DNA of 7,636 nucleotides from Clostridia bacterium (GCA_017407305.1 JAFQWS010000114.1:1-7636), one strand, 5' to 3'; counted from the first letter of the stretch, positions 1-6,349 are shown. Notes: a model not told the origin generated them from the sequence alone. Translations and numbers: made by a program.

Positions 1-2
1 AT

Positions 3-1211
3 TACGTTGGAAAATTGTTCGAGGAAGGCAAAATCCAAATACTTATCGGAACAAATTCACTTCTCGGTGAAGGATGGGATTCTCCTTTCAATAATTCGCT
101 AATTTTGGCAAGTTTTGTTGGCAGTTTCGTTTTGTCTAATCAAATGCGCGGTCGTGCAATTCGCATTGATAAAAATGACCCCGAAAAATCGGCAAACATA
201 TGGCATCTTGTAACAGTTGAGCCAGAATATTTGTTTAAAGATAAAGCTACGGAGAGAATCTATGCATACATCAAAGAGGATTACAAGGAGCTCCATTCGT
301 ATGACTATGATATTTTAAAACGCCGATTCGATTCCTTTATGGGACCCAACTATACGATGGGAACGATTGAAAGCGGAATTGAGCGTATTACTTTGATAAA
401 GCCTCCCTATGATAAAAATGGCATCGAACGAATTAATGAGGAAACGCTAAAACTGTCTGCCGACCGTGGCGAAGTGAAAAACAAATGGCGCGGAGAAGTG
501 GCAGACGGAAGCTTTGCGGTCGGTGTGGAAACCGAAATTCCCAAGGAAGCGAGAATTCCCGTATTTACATTTTGGAATTTTGCGTTGAATTCAATTATAG
601 TTGCGACAGAAATAGCATTACTGCAACCGCTAATGAGGTTGATGGTAAATAATAATATTCCTTTGTCTTTGGGAACTCTTGCAGTAATGATTGGATTGTT
701 TGTTGTTTTGTACCACGGCATAAAGAAGATGGTGCTACACTTTAATCCAGCTACCTCAATTAAAACGCTCGGTGTTGCAGTTTACAAAACGCTGTGTGAA
801 TGTGGTTTGATATCGCCGTCGGCAAAGGTGGAAACAACCGCGTACAAGCAGATCTATGTTGTTTCGCTACACTTGCGCAATGCATCAATTCACGATCAGA
901 ACATTTTTAATACAGCTATGGCAGAAATGCTTTCCCCTATTGAAAATCCTCGTTATATCTTGATTTCCAAAAATATGTTCAAACGTTACAACTATGAGCT
1001 TTCTTTTGCTTGCCCCTCGATTATCGGCAAAAAGAAAGAATACGTAGAGGTATTAGCAGAAAAGTTAAAAACCACTACCGGCAACTTTGAGCCTGTTTAT
1101 ACCCACCGCGAAGATGGCAGAAGGTTGATCTTGAAATGCAGAAAGCGTTCTTATATTACCTTCAACGAAAAGGCTATGGGGAAGAAATATAAAGTCTCTC
1201 ATTTTGAGTGA
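3..1211 (+). CDS. Superfamily 2 DEAD/DEAH-type helicase, C-terminal part (5' end outside window), with two putative membrane helices
   Basis: The frame is open to the window edge, so the gene starts upstream; the TTG at 15 is an internal codon, not a start. Seen, counting from that TTG: helicase motif V (GTNSLLGEGWDSP, residues 12-24) and motif VI with the arginine finger region (QMRGRAIRID, residues 43-52). This combination is typical of large DEAD/DEAH or type III restriction Res-like ATP-dependent helicases; the Walker A and B motifs must lie upstream. The remaining roughly 340 residues contain two hydrophobic stretches at about 188-210 and 216-236, which is unusual for a soluble helicase. 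After them comes a mixed alpha/beta tail ending in a basic segment (GRRLILKCRKRSY). The role is unknown; defence or restriction is an inference from family style only. Leu, Asn and Arg codons are more mixed than in genes after 2009, hinting at a different origin. Helicase identity is confident, specific function is not. Confidence 0.85.
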   Translation, partial: YVGKLFEEGKIQILIGTNSLLGEGWDSPFNNSLILASFVGSFVLSNQMRGRAIRIDKNDPEKSANIWHLVTVEPEYLFKDKATERIYAYIKEDYKELHSYDYDILKRRFDSFMGPNYTMGTIESGIERITLIKPPYDKNGIERINEETLKLSADRGEVKNKWRGEVADGSFAVGVETEIPKEARIPVFTFWNFALNSIIVATEIALLQPLMRLMVNNNIPLSLGTLAVMIGLFVVLYHGIKKMVLHFNPATSIKTLGVAVYKTLCECGLISPSAKVETTAYKQIYVVSLHLRNASIHDQNIFNTAMAEMLSPIENPRYILISKNMFKRYNYELSFACPSIIGKKKEYVEVLAEKLKTTTGNFEPVYTHREDGRRLILKCRKRSYITFNEKAMGKKYKVSHFE

Positions 1212-1254
1212 TAAATAAGGCAACACAATATAAATTGATATGTTTCCAAGCACC

Positions 1255-1522
1255 GCTCAAAAATCAGGGACAAATGATGATTTCCACCTATAAAAGTGAG
1301 ACTTTTTAATTTCACAACTCCCATTTTTCGACCATTTTGAGACCTTTTGCTCTCTTGACCCACGTTGAGTCGGTCTTGTCTCACGAGGAAATGAACCATA
1401 ATCGGCTAAATATGGGCTAAACAAAGCCGTTTTGAACGATTTTGAGATAAAAATTCAAAAAATCGGTGTTCAAACTCAAAAATTGCCTTGATTTTACACA
1501 GGGACAAAAGTGATTTTTGAGC
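1255..1522. mobile_element. Possible MITE-like remnant bounded by 12-bp inverted repeats
   Basis: GCTCAAAAATCA at 1255-1266 is the exact reverse complement of TGATTTTTGAGC at 1511-1522, giving a 268-bp unit with inverted ends. Near each end also lies CAGGGACAAA in direct orientation. There is no transposase gene inside and I see no clear target-site duplication next to the ends. A non-autonomous element or a degraded insertion-sequence end pair is an inference; chance is possible in such AT-rich sequence. Confidence 0.25.
1289..1307. repeat. 19-bp direct repeat, copy 1 (palindromic core)
   Basis: The sequence TATAAAAGTGAGACTTTTT is identical to 1876-1894. It contains the inverted repeat AAAAGT-GAG-ACTTTT (6-bp arms, 3-bp centre). 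The two copies lie in the same orientation, 587 bp apart, and bracket the small winged-helix gene. Recombination or attachment site, element end, and regulator operator are all open readings. Confidence 0.75.
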
Positions 1523-1579
1523 AAACCTCAAAAATTCAATTTACAGCAGTTTAGTATAACATATCGATAGTTTTTTCAT

Positions 1580-1587
1580 AAAGGTGG
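1580..1587 (+). promoter_or_regulatory. Ribosome binding site that sets a TTG start for the small winged-helix gene
   Basis: AAAGGTGG lies 8 nt before the TTG at 1596, the right place for a Shine-Dalgarno site. The GTG at 1584-1586, which would give a slightly longer protein, falls inside this motif and so has no ribosome site of its own. This argues for initiation at 1596. Confidence 0.65.
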
Positions 1588-1595
1588 AACGAAAA

Positions 1596-1841
1596 TTGAC
1601 AAATAAAGAATTGATTTTAGATTGTTTAATTGAGGACGACGAAGCTTTTACACAGATAGTAGAATTTTTTGTGTTAGCTGCTGAAGTTGACATATCTCAT
1701 TTTGAAGTTAAAAGACTGTTAGCAGAAATGCTTGACGAAGGATATATTTGCGTTAATTATAATTGGAAAAATGAACATGATGAATACCCATACTCGTTGA
1801 CTGAAAAAGGCAAAAAGGCTTGGGAAGAAATAAAGGAGTAA
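1596..1841 (+). CDS. Small winged-helix (wHTH) protein, hypothetical, 81 aa
   Basis: The start is TTG at 1596 because the only good Shine-Dalgarno (1580-1587) is spaced for it; a GTG at 1584 would add four residues. The product is acidic. Helix-forming stretches (NKELILDCLIED and HFEVKRLLAEMLDEGYI) are followed by an aromatic strand region (VNYNWKNEHDEYPYSLT) and a final helix TEKGKKAWEEIKE. The pattern 'EMLDEGYI...YSLTEKGKKAWEE' is typical of winged-helix proteins such as PadR- or MarR-like folds, where the wing precedes a closing helix. I infer DNA binding or a protein-interaction wHTH; no specific family is recognised. It stands alone, bracketed by the two 19-bp repeats, and uses AT-rich codons (ATA, TTA, AAT) like the upstream helicase rather than the downstream cluster. 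Confidence 0.7.
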   Translation: MTNKELILDCLIEDDEAFTQIVEFFVLAAEVDISHFEVKRLLAEMLDEGYICVNYNWKNEHDEYPYSLTEKGKKAWEEIKE

Positions 1842-1875
1842 ATTTTTAAACACAGATTACACATAGATATCTGTT

Positions 1876-1894
1876 TATAAAAGTGAGACTTTTT
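1876..1894. repeat. 19-bp direct repeat, copy 2 (palindromic core), possible island boundary
   Basis: This is an exact second copy of TATAAAAGTGAGACTTTTT at 1289-1307. It lies 34 bp after the stop of the small winged-helix gene. Immediately to its right begins a short frame that looks like the tail of an older gene, and codon style changes around this point. The 6-bp arms with a 3-bp centre and a following T-run are too weak to call a terminator. Confidence 0.75.
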
Positions 1895-1961
1895 GCCCTT
1901 GCTCAACGAAGAATATTATCAAATGCACCTGCAAAGAACAAACGTTCCCCCTCAAGAATAA
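1887..1961 (+). pseudogene. Possible leftover 3' end of a disrupted gene
   Basis: After a TGA at 1884-1886 inside the 19-bp repeat, this frame stays open to a TAA at 1959-1961 and reads a plausible coding tail that includes NEEYYQMHLQRTNVP. The codons (AAC, CAA, GAA) resemble those of the genes downstream. There is no start or ribosome site, and the frame cannot extend upstream through the repeat. The 47-bp gap to the next gene would be a normal operon spacing. The reading as a gene tail cut off by insertion at the repeat is an inference from a very short peptide; I do not recognise the family. Confidence 0.3.
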
Positions 1962-1964
1962 AAA

Positions 1965-1979
1965 TTTGCCAATGGCAAA
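1965..1979. promoter_or_regulatory. Palindrome upstream of the GDPD gene, possible operator
   Basis: TTTGCCA-A-TGGCAAA is a perfect inverted repeat with 7-bp arms around one base. It ends 14 bp before the ribosome site (AAAAGGA, 1993-1999) of the glycerophosphodiesterase gene. As an RNA hairpin it would have only five pairs, so a DNA-binding protein site is more likely than a terminator. The binding protein is unknown, and no confident promoter is visible beside it. Confidence 0.4.
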
Positions 1980-2008
1980 ATTGAAAATATACAAAAGGAA
2001 AAAGAAAA

Positions 2009-3013
2009 ATGAAAAAAGTATGGAAAGTTTTAGGTATCGTATTTATTTGTTTGGTTTTGTTTTGGTCGGTAATCAACGTTATACCTCCCAAAAAGAACGT
2101 AGAAAACAATCCCTTTATCGTTGGAGAAGGTCAATTGCCCATGATTGCTGCACACCGTGGTGGTGGCGACAACAATCCCGAAAACACAATGATGGCGTAT
2201 AGAAAGGCAGTCAACGAAATTGGCATTGACATCATCGAAAGCGACTTGTATTTGACACAAGACGGCTATTTGGTGTACAACCACGACAGTTACGTTGACC
2301 GTACTTGCAACGTCAACGGAGCAGTTTCCTACGACCAAATGCGTGATATTATCAGCGACAAAAACAATCGTCACTACATTGAAGATATGACTTTGGCAGA
2401 ACTTCAACAATACAACTTTGGTTACTATTTCCGTGACGAAAACGGCAACTATCCTTACCAAGGTCAAGACGTGGACTTTGTTGGTTTGGGTTTGCAAATT
2501 GCAACGGTGGAACAATTGTTTGAAGAGTTTTACCAAAGCAACCCCGATTTGTTGTTCATTGTGGAAATCAAAAATGGTGGAGAACGTGGCAAACTTGCTT
2601 GTGAAAAATTGAACGACGTTTTGCAACAATATCCCAACTATTTGGACAATATCGTCATTGGCACTTTCAACGATGAAATTGAAGAAGAACTCAAAACAAA
2701 TTATCCTCACCTTATGCGTGGCGCACCCACAGGAACAGCAGCAAAGTTTATCATCACGCAAATGCTTCGTGTCAACATTTTTGACAACGGCGATTTTGCT
2801 TGCTTGCAAATTCCCACAAGTTACGATTTGGGCATTACCTTGACGCTTGACAAAAAGAATATCATTGATCGTGCTCACCAACGCAACGTTGCCGTTCAAT
2901 ATTGGACAATCAACGATGCAGACGAAATGCGTCATTTGATTGAATTGGGTTGTGATGCTATCATGACGGACAACCCCGTTTTGCTTAAACAAGTTTTAGA
3001 CGAATACAGATAA
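2009..3013 (+). CDS. Membrane-anchored glycerophosphodiester phosphodiesterase (GDPD family)
   Basis: The family hydrolyses glycerophosphodiesters to glycerol 3-phosphate and an alcohol. ATG 2009 is preceded by AAAAGGA (1993-1999). Residues 5-24 form a single hydrophobic helix after MKK, an uncleaved signal anchor or signal peptide, which would place the enzyme outside the membrane. The GDPD barrel follows. Visible motifs are AHRGG with H49/R50, PENT (57-60), ESD with metal ligands E77 and D79, NHD with the probable general acid H92, VEIK with E186, YWTIND (298-303) and the closing MTDNP (319-323). Length 334 fits the family plus an anchor. Residues about 100-165 form the usual insertion between the early strands. 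Its substrate may be phospholipid head groups or teichoic-acid-type polymers; the sequence does not decide. It heads a four-gene same-strand cluster, with 30 bp to the next gene. Confidence 0.92.
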   Translation: MKKVWKVLGIVFICLVLFWSVINVIPPKKNVENNPFIVGEGQLPMIAAHRGGGDNNPENTMMAYRKAVNEIGIDIIESDLYLTQDGYLVYNHDSYVDRTCNVNGAVSYDQMRDIISDKNNRHYIEDMTLAELQQYNFGYYFRDENGNYPYQGQDVDFVGLGLQIATVEQLFEEFYQSNPDLLFIVEIKNGGERGKLACEKLNDVLQQYPNYLDNIVIGTFNDEIEEELKTNYPHLMRGAPTGTAAKFIITQMLRVNIFDNGDFACLQIPTSYDLGITLTLDKKNIIDRAHQRNVAVQYWTINDADEMRHLIELGCDAIMTDNPVLLKQVLDEYR

Positions 3014-3043
3014 TTTTTCATACTAAACATAAAGGAACTAACT

Positions 3044-5347
3044 ATGACAATTTACACAATTGTATCAATTGCAATATTGGCAGTTTTGACCATGCTTTTT
3101 GTGAGCACGGTCATACGTCTTTGCTTTCAACAAAGAAATCAACGAGTCAAGTTTTTAAAGCAATTCAAACGAGGCAACTGTTTGTGGGCTTATTTGGCTG
3201 CATTGCCCATGTATTTTATGGGTTACCTTTTTGACGGAATAAACTGGTTTTTGGCAGTTTTCCTTTCCATAAACGACAGCCTTTCTTTGATAGTTTTGGA
3301 CTATGAAACGGGCGCAGTGGAAAATCTTATGTCACAAAACCCCGTCTATGCAACTGCGGTTGTTGTGACGTTTTTGGTGGTCACAGCCAATGCAGGCGTA
3401 TTTTTGTTGTCTTTGTTGGATCAAATCATTTGGATTGCCAACGGCAAAAGAAAGTTTACCCAAGCAAAAGGCGACAGATTGCTTGTCGTGGGATTTAACG
3501 ACAACAATTTGCAAATTTACAATTCCGACAACAGCCGTCAAAAGTTGTTGTTGTGTGACCTTGGTTTGAAAGACGGAAGTCCGTTGTATTTGGATGACGT
3601 TCACTACGTATCGGAGAAAAATTGGGAAAACTATTGCCAACAAGTGGTGCAAGAGTCCGTTGATGCAACAAGACACACTCTTGTTGTCGTCAACACACAA
3701 TGTGAAGAAAACAACATCAAAATCGCCAACGCAATCAAAACAAAGATTTGCGACCTTGTCAACCAACGTGGTGAGCAACTCAAAAATGAAACGGAAGGTT
3801 GGGAGGAACAAAAGGCGCAAAAACACCAAAAACAACAACTTCAAAAGTTTTACAAACGTCTTTTTGGCAATTTGACGGTTTACGTATTCGGTTCAACGGC
3901 CGATCAAACCATTTATGACGAAATTGTTCAAAACAGCTTTGGCTGTGTTCGTTACGTTGACAAATACACCCAAATTGCCACCGATTTTGTGGACAATTAC
4001 CCCTTGACAAAATTTATGAACGCCAACCATATCGACTTTGAAAAAGGTTTGGTAAAAGACGGCGTTACCATCAACGTTGTTGGTGTGGGTTATGGTGACG
4101 TTTTGCGTCAAATTTTGAAAGCGTCGGTTGCCAACAACCAATTTTTGACGGAGAAAGATGGTGATTTGCAACTTAAACAAGTCAATTACCACATTTTTGA
4201 CAAACACGACGTTGTTCACGACAAAAATCTCAATCACAGTTTTTATCACTATCGCAACGAGTTTTTTGAAAAGGACGAAAATGGCGAATACGTTTTGAAA
4301 CAAGACAAGCAACAAGGTTATTTGCCTTTGCCCGAGTTGCCTTCCAAAGAACGTTTTTACCAAGTTGCAATTGAAAACGCAGATTTCAACAAAAACTTGA
4401 AACAAATTTTGACGATGGAAAACAGCGTAAACGTCATTATCATTTGTTTTGGCAACGATTTGGAAAACATTGACTTGGCATACAAACTTGCACATATGAA
4501 GCAAGAGTGGAACGCCAACCTTACCATGTTCGTAAGAGTTCGCACCGGAAAAGAACATTGTGAAATTTTCCAACGTGACGACTGCTTCATGTTTGCAGAC
4601 GAAGAAAAAGTGGTGTATAGCGTGGACAAAATCCACAAAGGAAAGGTGGAGGAAATGGCAAAAATGTGCGACCGTTTCTACTCTTTGGAATATGACCTTT
4701 CCCAAAAAATTGCCAACGCCAAAAAAGGTTGCAAAGTTGAGTACACCCAACAAGAAATTGACGAAATTTTTGCTCAAGCCGACTATGATTGGCACGCAAC
4801 AAAGACACAACAAGAACGTCTTTCCAATACATACGCCTGTTTGTCCATTCGCTCCAAACTCAATTTGATGGGCTTGGACTATGCTGAAAATTGCCAAAAT
4901 CCCCTTGATGAAAAGCAATATTTTGCAGTTTACGACAAGGAAAGCACCATCAAATATCTTGAAAACACGGCCTTTGGCAAAAAAGTGGTGGACTATGACC
5001 TCAACTTCCAAAAAGGATTAAGAACAACCTTGGCAACGCACGAACACTATCGTTGGAATTCCTTTATGATCAGTTGTGGCACAATTCCTGCAACCATTGA
5101 CCAAATAAAAGTGGAAACAATCATCACCAAAGAGGGCAAAGTCAAATTTACCAATGGTAAAAATTATCAATGTCGTCGTCACGGAAATCTTACCACAATG
5201 AAAGGTTTGGTGGATTTTAGACAAATGGTTGCCAAGCGCAACGGTTGTGAACAAGAAGACGTGGACGTCATCAAGTACGATTATCAACTTATGGACAACG
5301 CACATTGGTTGTTGACAAGCCAAAACTACAAAATTTTCAAAAAGTAA
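3044..5347 (+). CDS. Large membrane protein with TrkA-N/Rossmann-like segments and a C-terminal RyR-like motif
   Basis: The start is ATG 3044 with AAAGGA at 3031-3036, 7 nt upstream. Seen: an N-terminal membrane helix (about 3-27), a hydrophobic region at about 46-85, and another helix at about 101-131, then a roughly 635-residue cytoplasmic part. The latter has three Rossmann-like strand-loop-helix segments: RLLVVGFNDNNLQIY (145-159), INVVGVGYGDVLRQIL (343-358) and VNVIIICFGNDLENIDLAYKL (462-482). A charged Gln/Lys-rich helical linker spans about 240-272. Near the end, LATHEHYRWNSFMISCG (663-679) followed by RRHGNLTTMKGLVDF (711-725) resembles bacterial proteins with a RyR (ryanodine-receptor-type) domain attached to TrkA-N regions. 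The overall plan recalls RCK-regulated ion channels, but no selectivity filter is seen between the membrane helices, so transport is unproven. I infer a membrane-bound nucleotide or ligand sensor. It is clustered between GDPD and recX and is in the same frame as recX. Confidence 0.72.
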   Translation: MTIYTIVSIAILAVLTMLFVSTVIRLCFQQRNQRVKFLKQFKRGNCLWAYLAALPMYFMGYLFDGINWFLAVFLSINDSLSLIVLDYETGAVENLMSQNPVYATAVVVTFLVVTANAGVFLLSLLDQIIWIANGKRKFTQAKGDRLLVVGFNDNNLQIYNSDNSRQKLLLCDLGLKDGSPLYLDDVHYVSEKNWENYCQQVVQESVDATRHTLVVVNTQCEENNIKIANAIKTKICDLVNQRGEQLKNETEGWEEQKAQKHQKQQLQKFYKRLFGNLTVYVFGSTADQTIYDEIVQNSFGCVRYVDKYTQIATDFVDNYPLTKFMNANHIDFEKGLVKDGVTINVVGVGYGDVLRQILKASVANNQFLTEKDGDLQLKQVNYHIFDKHDVVHDKNLNHSFYHYRNEFFEKDENGEYVLKQDKQQGYLPLPELPSKERFYQVAIENADFNKNLKQILTMENSVNVIIICFGNDLENIDLAYKLAHMKQEWNANLTMFVRVRTGKEHCEIFQRDDCFMFADEEKVVYSVDKIHKGKVEEMAKMCDRFYSLEYDLSQKIANAKKGCKVEYTQQEIDEIFAQADYDWHATKTQQERLSNTYACLSIRSKLNLMGLDYAENCQNPLDEKQYFAVYDKESTIKYLENTAFGKKVVDYDLNFQKGLRTTLATHEHYRWNSFMISCGTIPATIDQIKVETIITKEGKVKFTNGKNYQCRRHGNLTTMKGLVDFRQMVAKRNGCEQEDVDVIKYDYQLMDNAHWLLTSQNYKIFKK

Positions 5348-5353
5348 CTTTTT

Positions 5354-5977
5354 ATGGCAATAATCAGTCAAATAGAAATTCAAAAACGCAACAAACAACG
5401 TGTCAATTTGTACGTTGATGGCGAGTTCTATTCTGGACTTCAACTTGTTGCAGTGGCAAGGTTGGGGCTCAGAGAGGGAGCAGAGGTGGACGAAGCGACG
5501 TTAAAGGAAGCCGTCCATCAAAGCGAAATTTCTTATGCCTTTGAAAAGTGCGTCGATTACCTTTCCAAAAGCATGAAAACAACCAAACAAATTCGTGATT
5601 ATTTACGAAAAAAAGGTGTCGTGTCGGAAGTGGAAGAAATTGTTGTTCAAAAGTTGAAAGATTATCATTACGTTGACGATCAATTGTATATTCAACTTTA
5701 CACCGAGCAAAATTCTCTTTCAAAAGGTCAAAGGCGTATCAAAAACGAGTTGATGCAAAAGGGCATTTACAAAGAAATGGCCGAACAAGTGGAAGTGGAC
5801 GACCAAAAACAACGTCAAACGGCAGTTGAATTGTCGCAAAAGTATATGAAAAACAAAACAAACGACTTCAAAACGTTGCAAAAATTGCAAAGATTTTTGG
5901 TGTATCGTGGTTTTGACTATGACGTAGTGTCGCAAATTATTGGTCAATATAGGAGTGGCGAAGATGATTGGGATTGA
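5354..5977 (+). CDS. recX: RecX family regulator of RecA
   Basis: RecX binds RecA filaments and limits or modulates recombination and the SOS response. The 207-residue product matches Firmicute RecX layout: a beta-rich N-terminal segment (ISQIEIQKRNKQRVNLYVDGE, residues 4-24), then three-helix repeats. The first includes CVDYLSKSMKTTKQIRDYLRKKGV (about 66-89), the second DDQLYIQLYTEQNSLSKGQ into IKNELMQKGIY (about 108-139), and the third ends in LQRFLVYRGFDYDVVSQII (about 179-197). The R-DYLRKKG and L-KG-I patterns are family hallmarks. ATG 5354 follows the previous stop by 6 bp in the same frame, and no Shine-Dalgarno is visible, so translation probably depends on coupling to the upstream gene. 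Its 3' end overlaps acpS by 14 bp. Confidence 0.92.
   Translation: MAIISQIEIQKRNKQRVNLYVDGEFYSGLQLVAVARLGLREGAEVDEATLKEAVHQSEISYAFEKCVDYLSKSMKTTKQIRDYLRKKGVVSEVEEIVVQKLKDYHYVDDQLYIQLYTEQNSLSKGQRRIKNELMQKGIYKEMAEQVEVDDQKQRQTAVELSQKYMKNKTNDFKTLQKLQRFLVYRGFDYDVVSQIIGQYRSGEDDWD
5951..5955 (+). promoter_or_regulatory. Ribosome binding site for acpS inside recX
   Basis: AGGAG lies 8 nt before the ATG at 5964. It decides the acpS start: the earlier in-frame start at 5940 would add eight residues that do not belong to the AcpS fold and has no ribosome site. Confidence 0.75.
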
Positions 5978-6311
5978 CATTTTGGAAGTGGAAAGAGTCA
6001 AAGACTTGTCCTTGGAAGCAGGGCGAGTGTTTACTCAACGAGAAATTGATTATATTCACCTAAAAGGCGATGCTCTAGAAACAATTGCAGGCATTTTTTG
6101 TGCCAAAGAAGCAGTGTTGAAAGCCCTTGGCACAGGCATTGGCAACCAAACGGGACTTTGCCACGTCGAAGTTGATCACACGCCTTTGGGGCAACCCACC
6201 GTTGTCCTTTATGGCAAGGCAAAAGACCTTTTGTTGGAAAAGGGAAAGGAAATTTTCCTATCCATAACGCACAGCAAAAACACAGCTGTTGCCGTCGCTG
6301 TAATAAAGTAA
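5964..6311 (+). CDS. acpS: Holo-[acyl-carrier-protein] synthase (4'-phosphopantetheinyl transferase, AcpS type)
   Basis: AcpS transfers the 4'-phosphopantetheine arm from coenzyme A to a serine of acyl carrier protein, activating it for fatty-acid synthesis; it acts as a small cytoplasmic trimer. From ATG 5964 (AGGAG at 5951-5955) the protein is 115 residues, normal for the family. Motifs in order: MIGIDILEVERV with the metal ligand D5, FTQREIDY (23-30), FCAKEAVLKALGTGIG (45-60) with the catalytic and metal-binding E49 and K48/K53, a PLG-P stretch (74-78), and LSITHSKNTAVAVAVI (99-114) with the conserved SxxH pattern. The start overlaps the recX stop by 14 bp, pointing to coupled translation, and a strong terminator follows 8 bp after the stop, making this the last gene of the cluster. 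Confidence 0.95.
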   Translation: MIGIDILEVERVKDLSLEAGRVFTQREIDYIHLKGDALETIAGIFCAKEAVLKALGTGIGNQTGLCHVEVDHTPLGQPTVVLYGKAKDLLLEKGKEIFLSITHSKNTAVAVAVIK

Positions 6312-6318
6312 AAAAACA

Positions 6319-6349
6319 AGCCGAACGTTTTGTTCGGCTAATTTTTTTT
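6319..6349 (+). terminator. Strong intrinsic terminator after acpS
   Basis: AGCCGAAC (6319-6326) pairs perfectly with GTTCGGCT (6332-6339) around a 5-nt loop GTTTT. Two A bases and then eight T bases (6342-6349) follow. This closes the GDPD-membrane protein-recX-acpS cluster. Confidence 0.92.

Larger units (their letters stand above)
1212..1595. other. Gene-poor, AT-rich intergenic stretch with several short repeats
   Basis: I see no convincing gene here. The stretch holds a 12-bp inverted pair (1255-1266 and 1511-1522), a 10-bp direct pair CAGGGACAAA (1265-1274 and 1499-1508), one copy of a 19-bp palindromic repeat (1289-1307), and CTCAAAAATT at 1475-1484 and 1527-1536. GGCTAAA occurs at 1404-1410 and 1415-1421, with a short GGCT/AGCC hairpin (1415-1428) followed by GTTTT, too weak to call a terminator. 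A TATAAC at 1555-1560 could be a -10 box for the small gene that follows, but no good -35 sits at proper spacing. No clear terminator follows the helicase stop. The density of related short repeats suggests remnants of a small mobile element. Confidence 0.6.

Noticed and set aside
1199..1399. 66-codon minus-strand frame in the repeat-rich spacer
   Set aside because: It runs through the inverted and palindromic repeats, overlaps the helicase 3' end, has no recognisable domain and no convincing ribosome site.
1584..1595. GTG start for the small winged-helix protein
   Set aside because: The GTG lies inside the AAAGGTGG ribosome site, which is ideally spaced for the TTG at 1596 instead.
1966..1993. 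Promoter TTGCCA-16 bp-TATACA upstream of GDPD
   Set aside because: Transcription would start near 2000, downstream of the ribosome site at 1993-1999, so the message would lack it.
2030..2992. Long minus-strand frame (320 codons) opposite the GDPD gene
   Set aside because: It is a shadow. The plus-strand gene rarely uses TTA, CTA or TCA, whose complements are stops, so the antisense frame stays open. It has no ribosome site and its product is a Val/Phe/Cys-rich sequence without known motifs, whereas the GDPD motifs on the plus strand are unmistakable.
4076..4099. VGVGYGD, similar to the potassium channel selectivity filter TVGYGD
   Set aside because: It lies at residues 345-352, more than 200 residues after the last membrane helix, between a hydrophobic strand and a helix, so it is better read as a glycine-rich Rossmann nucleotide-binding loop.
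3893..5011. Minus-strand frame of 372 codons opposite the large membrane protein
   Set aside because: Same codon-bias shadow effect; a low-complexity Val/Phe/Asn-rich product with no start signal. The plus-strand frame has coherent domains over its whole length.
5940..5963. Upstream ATG start for acpS
   Set aside because: The eight extra residues precede the family's usual MIGID beginning, and AGGAG at 5951-5955 is placed for the ATG at 5964.
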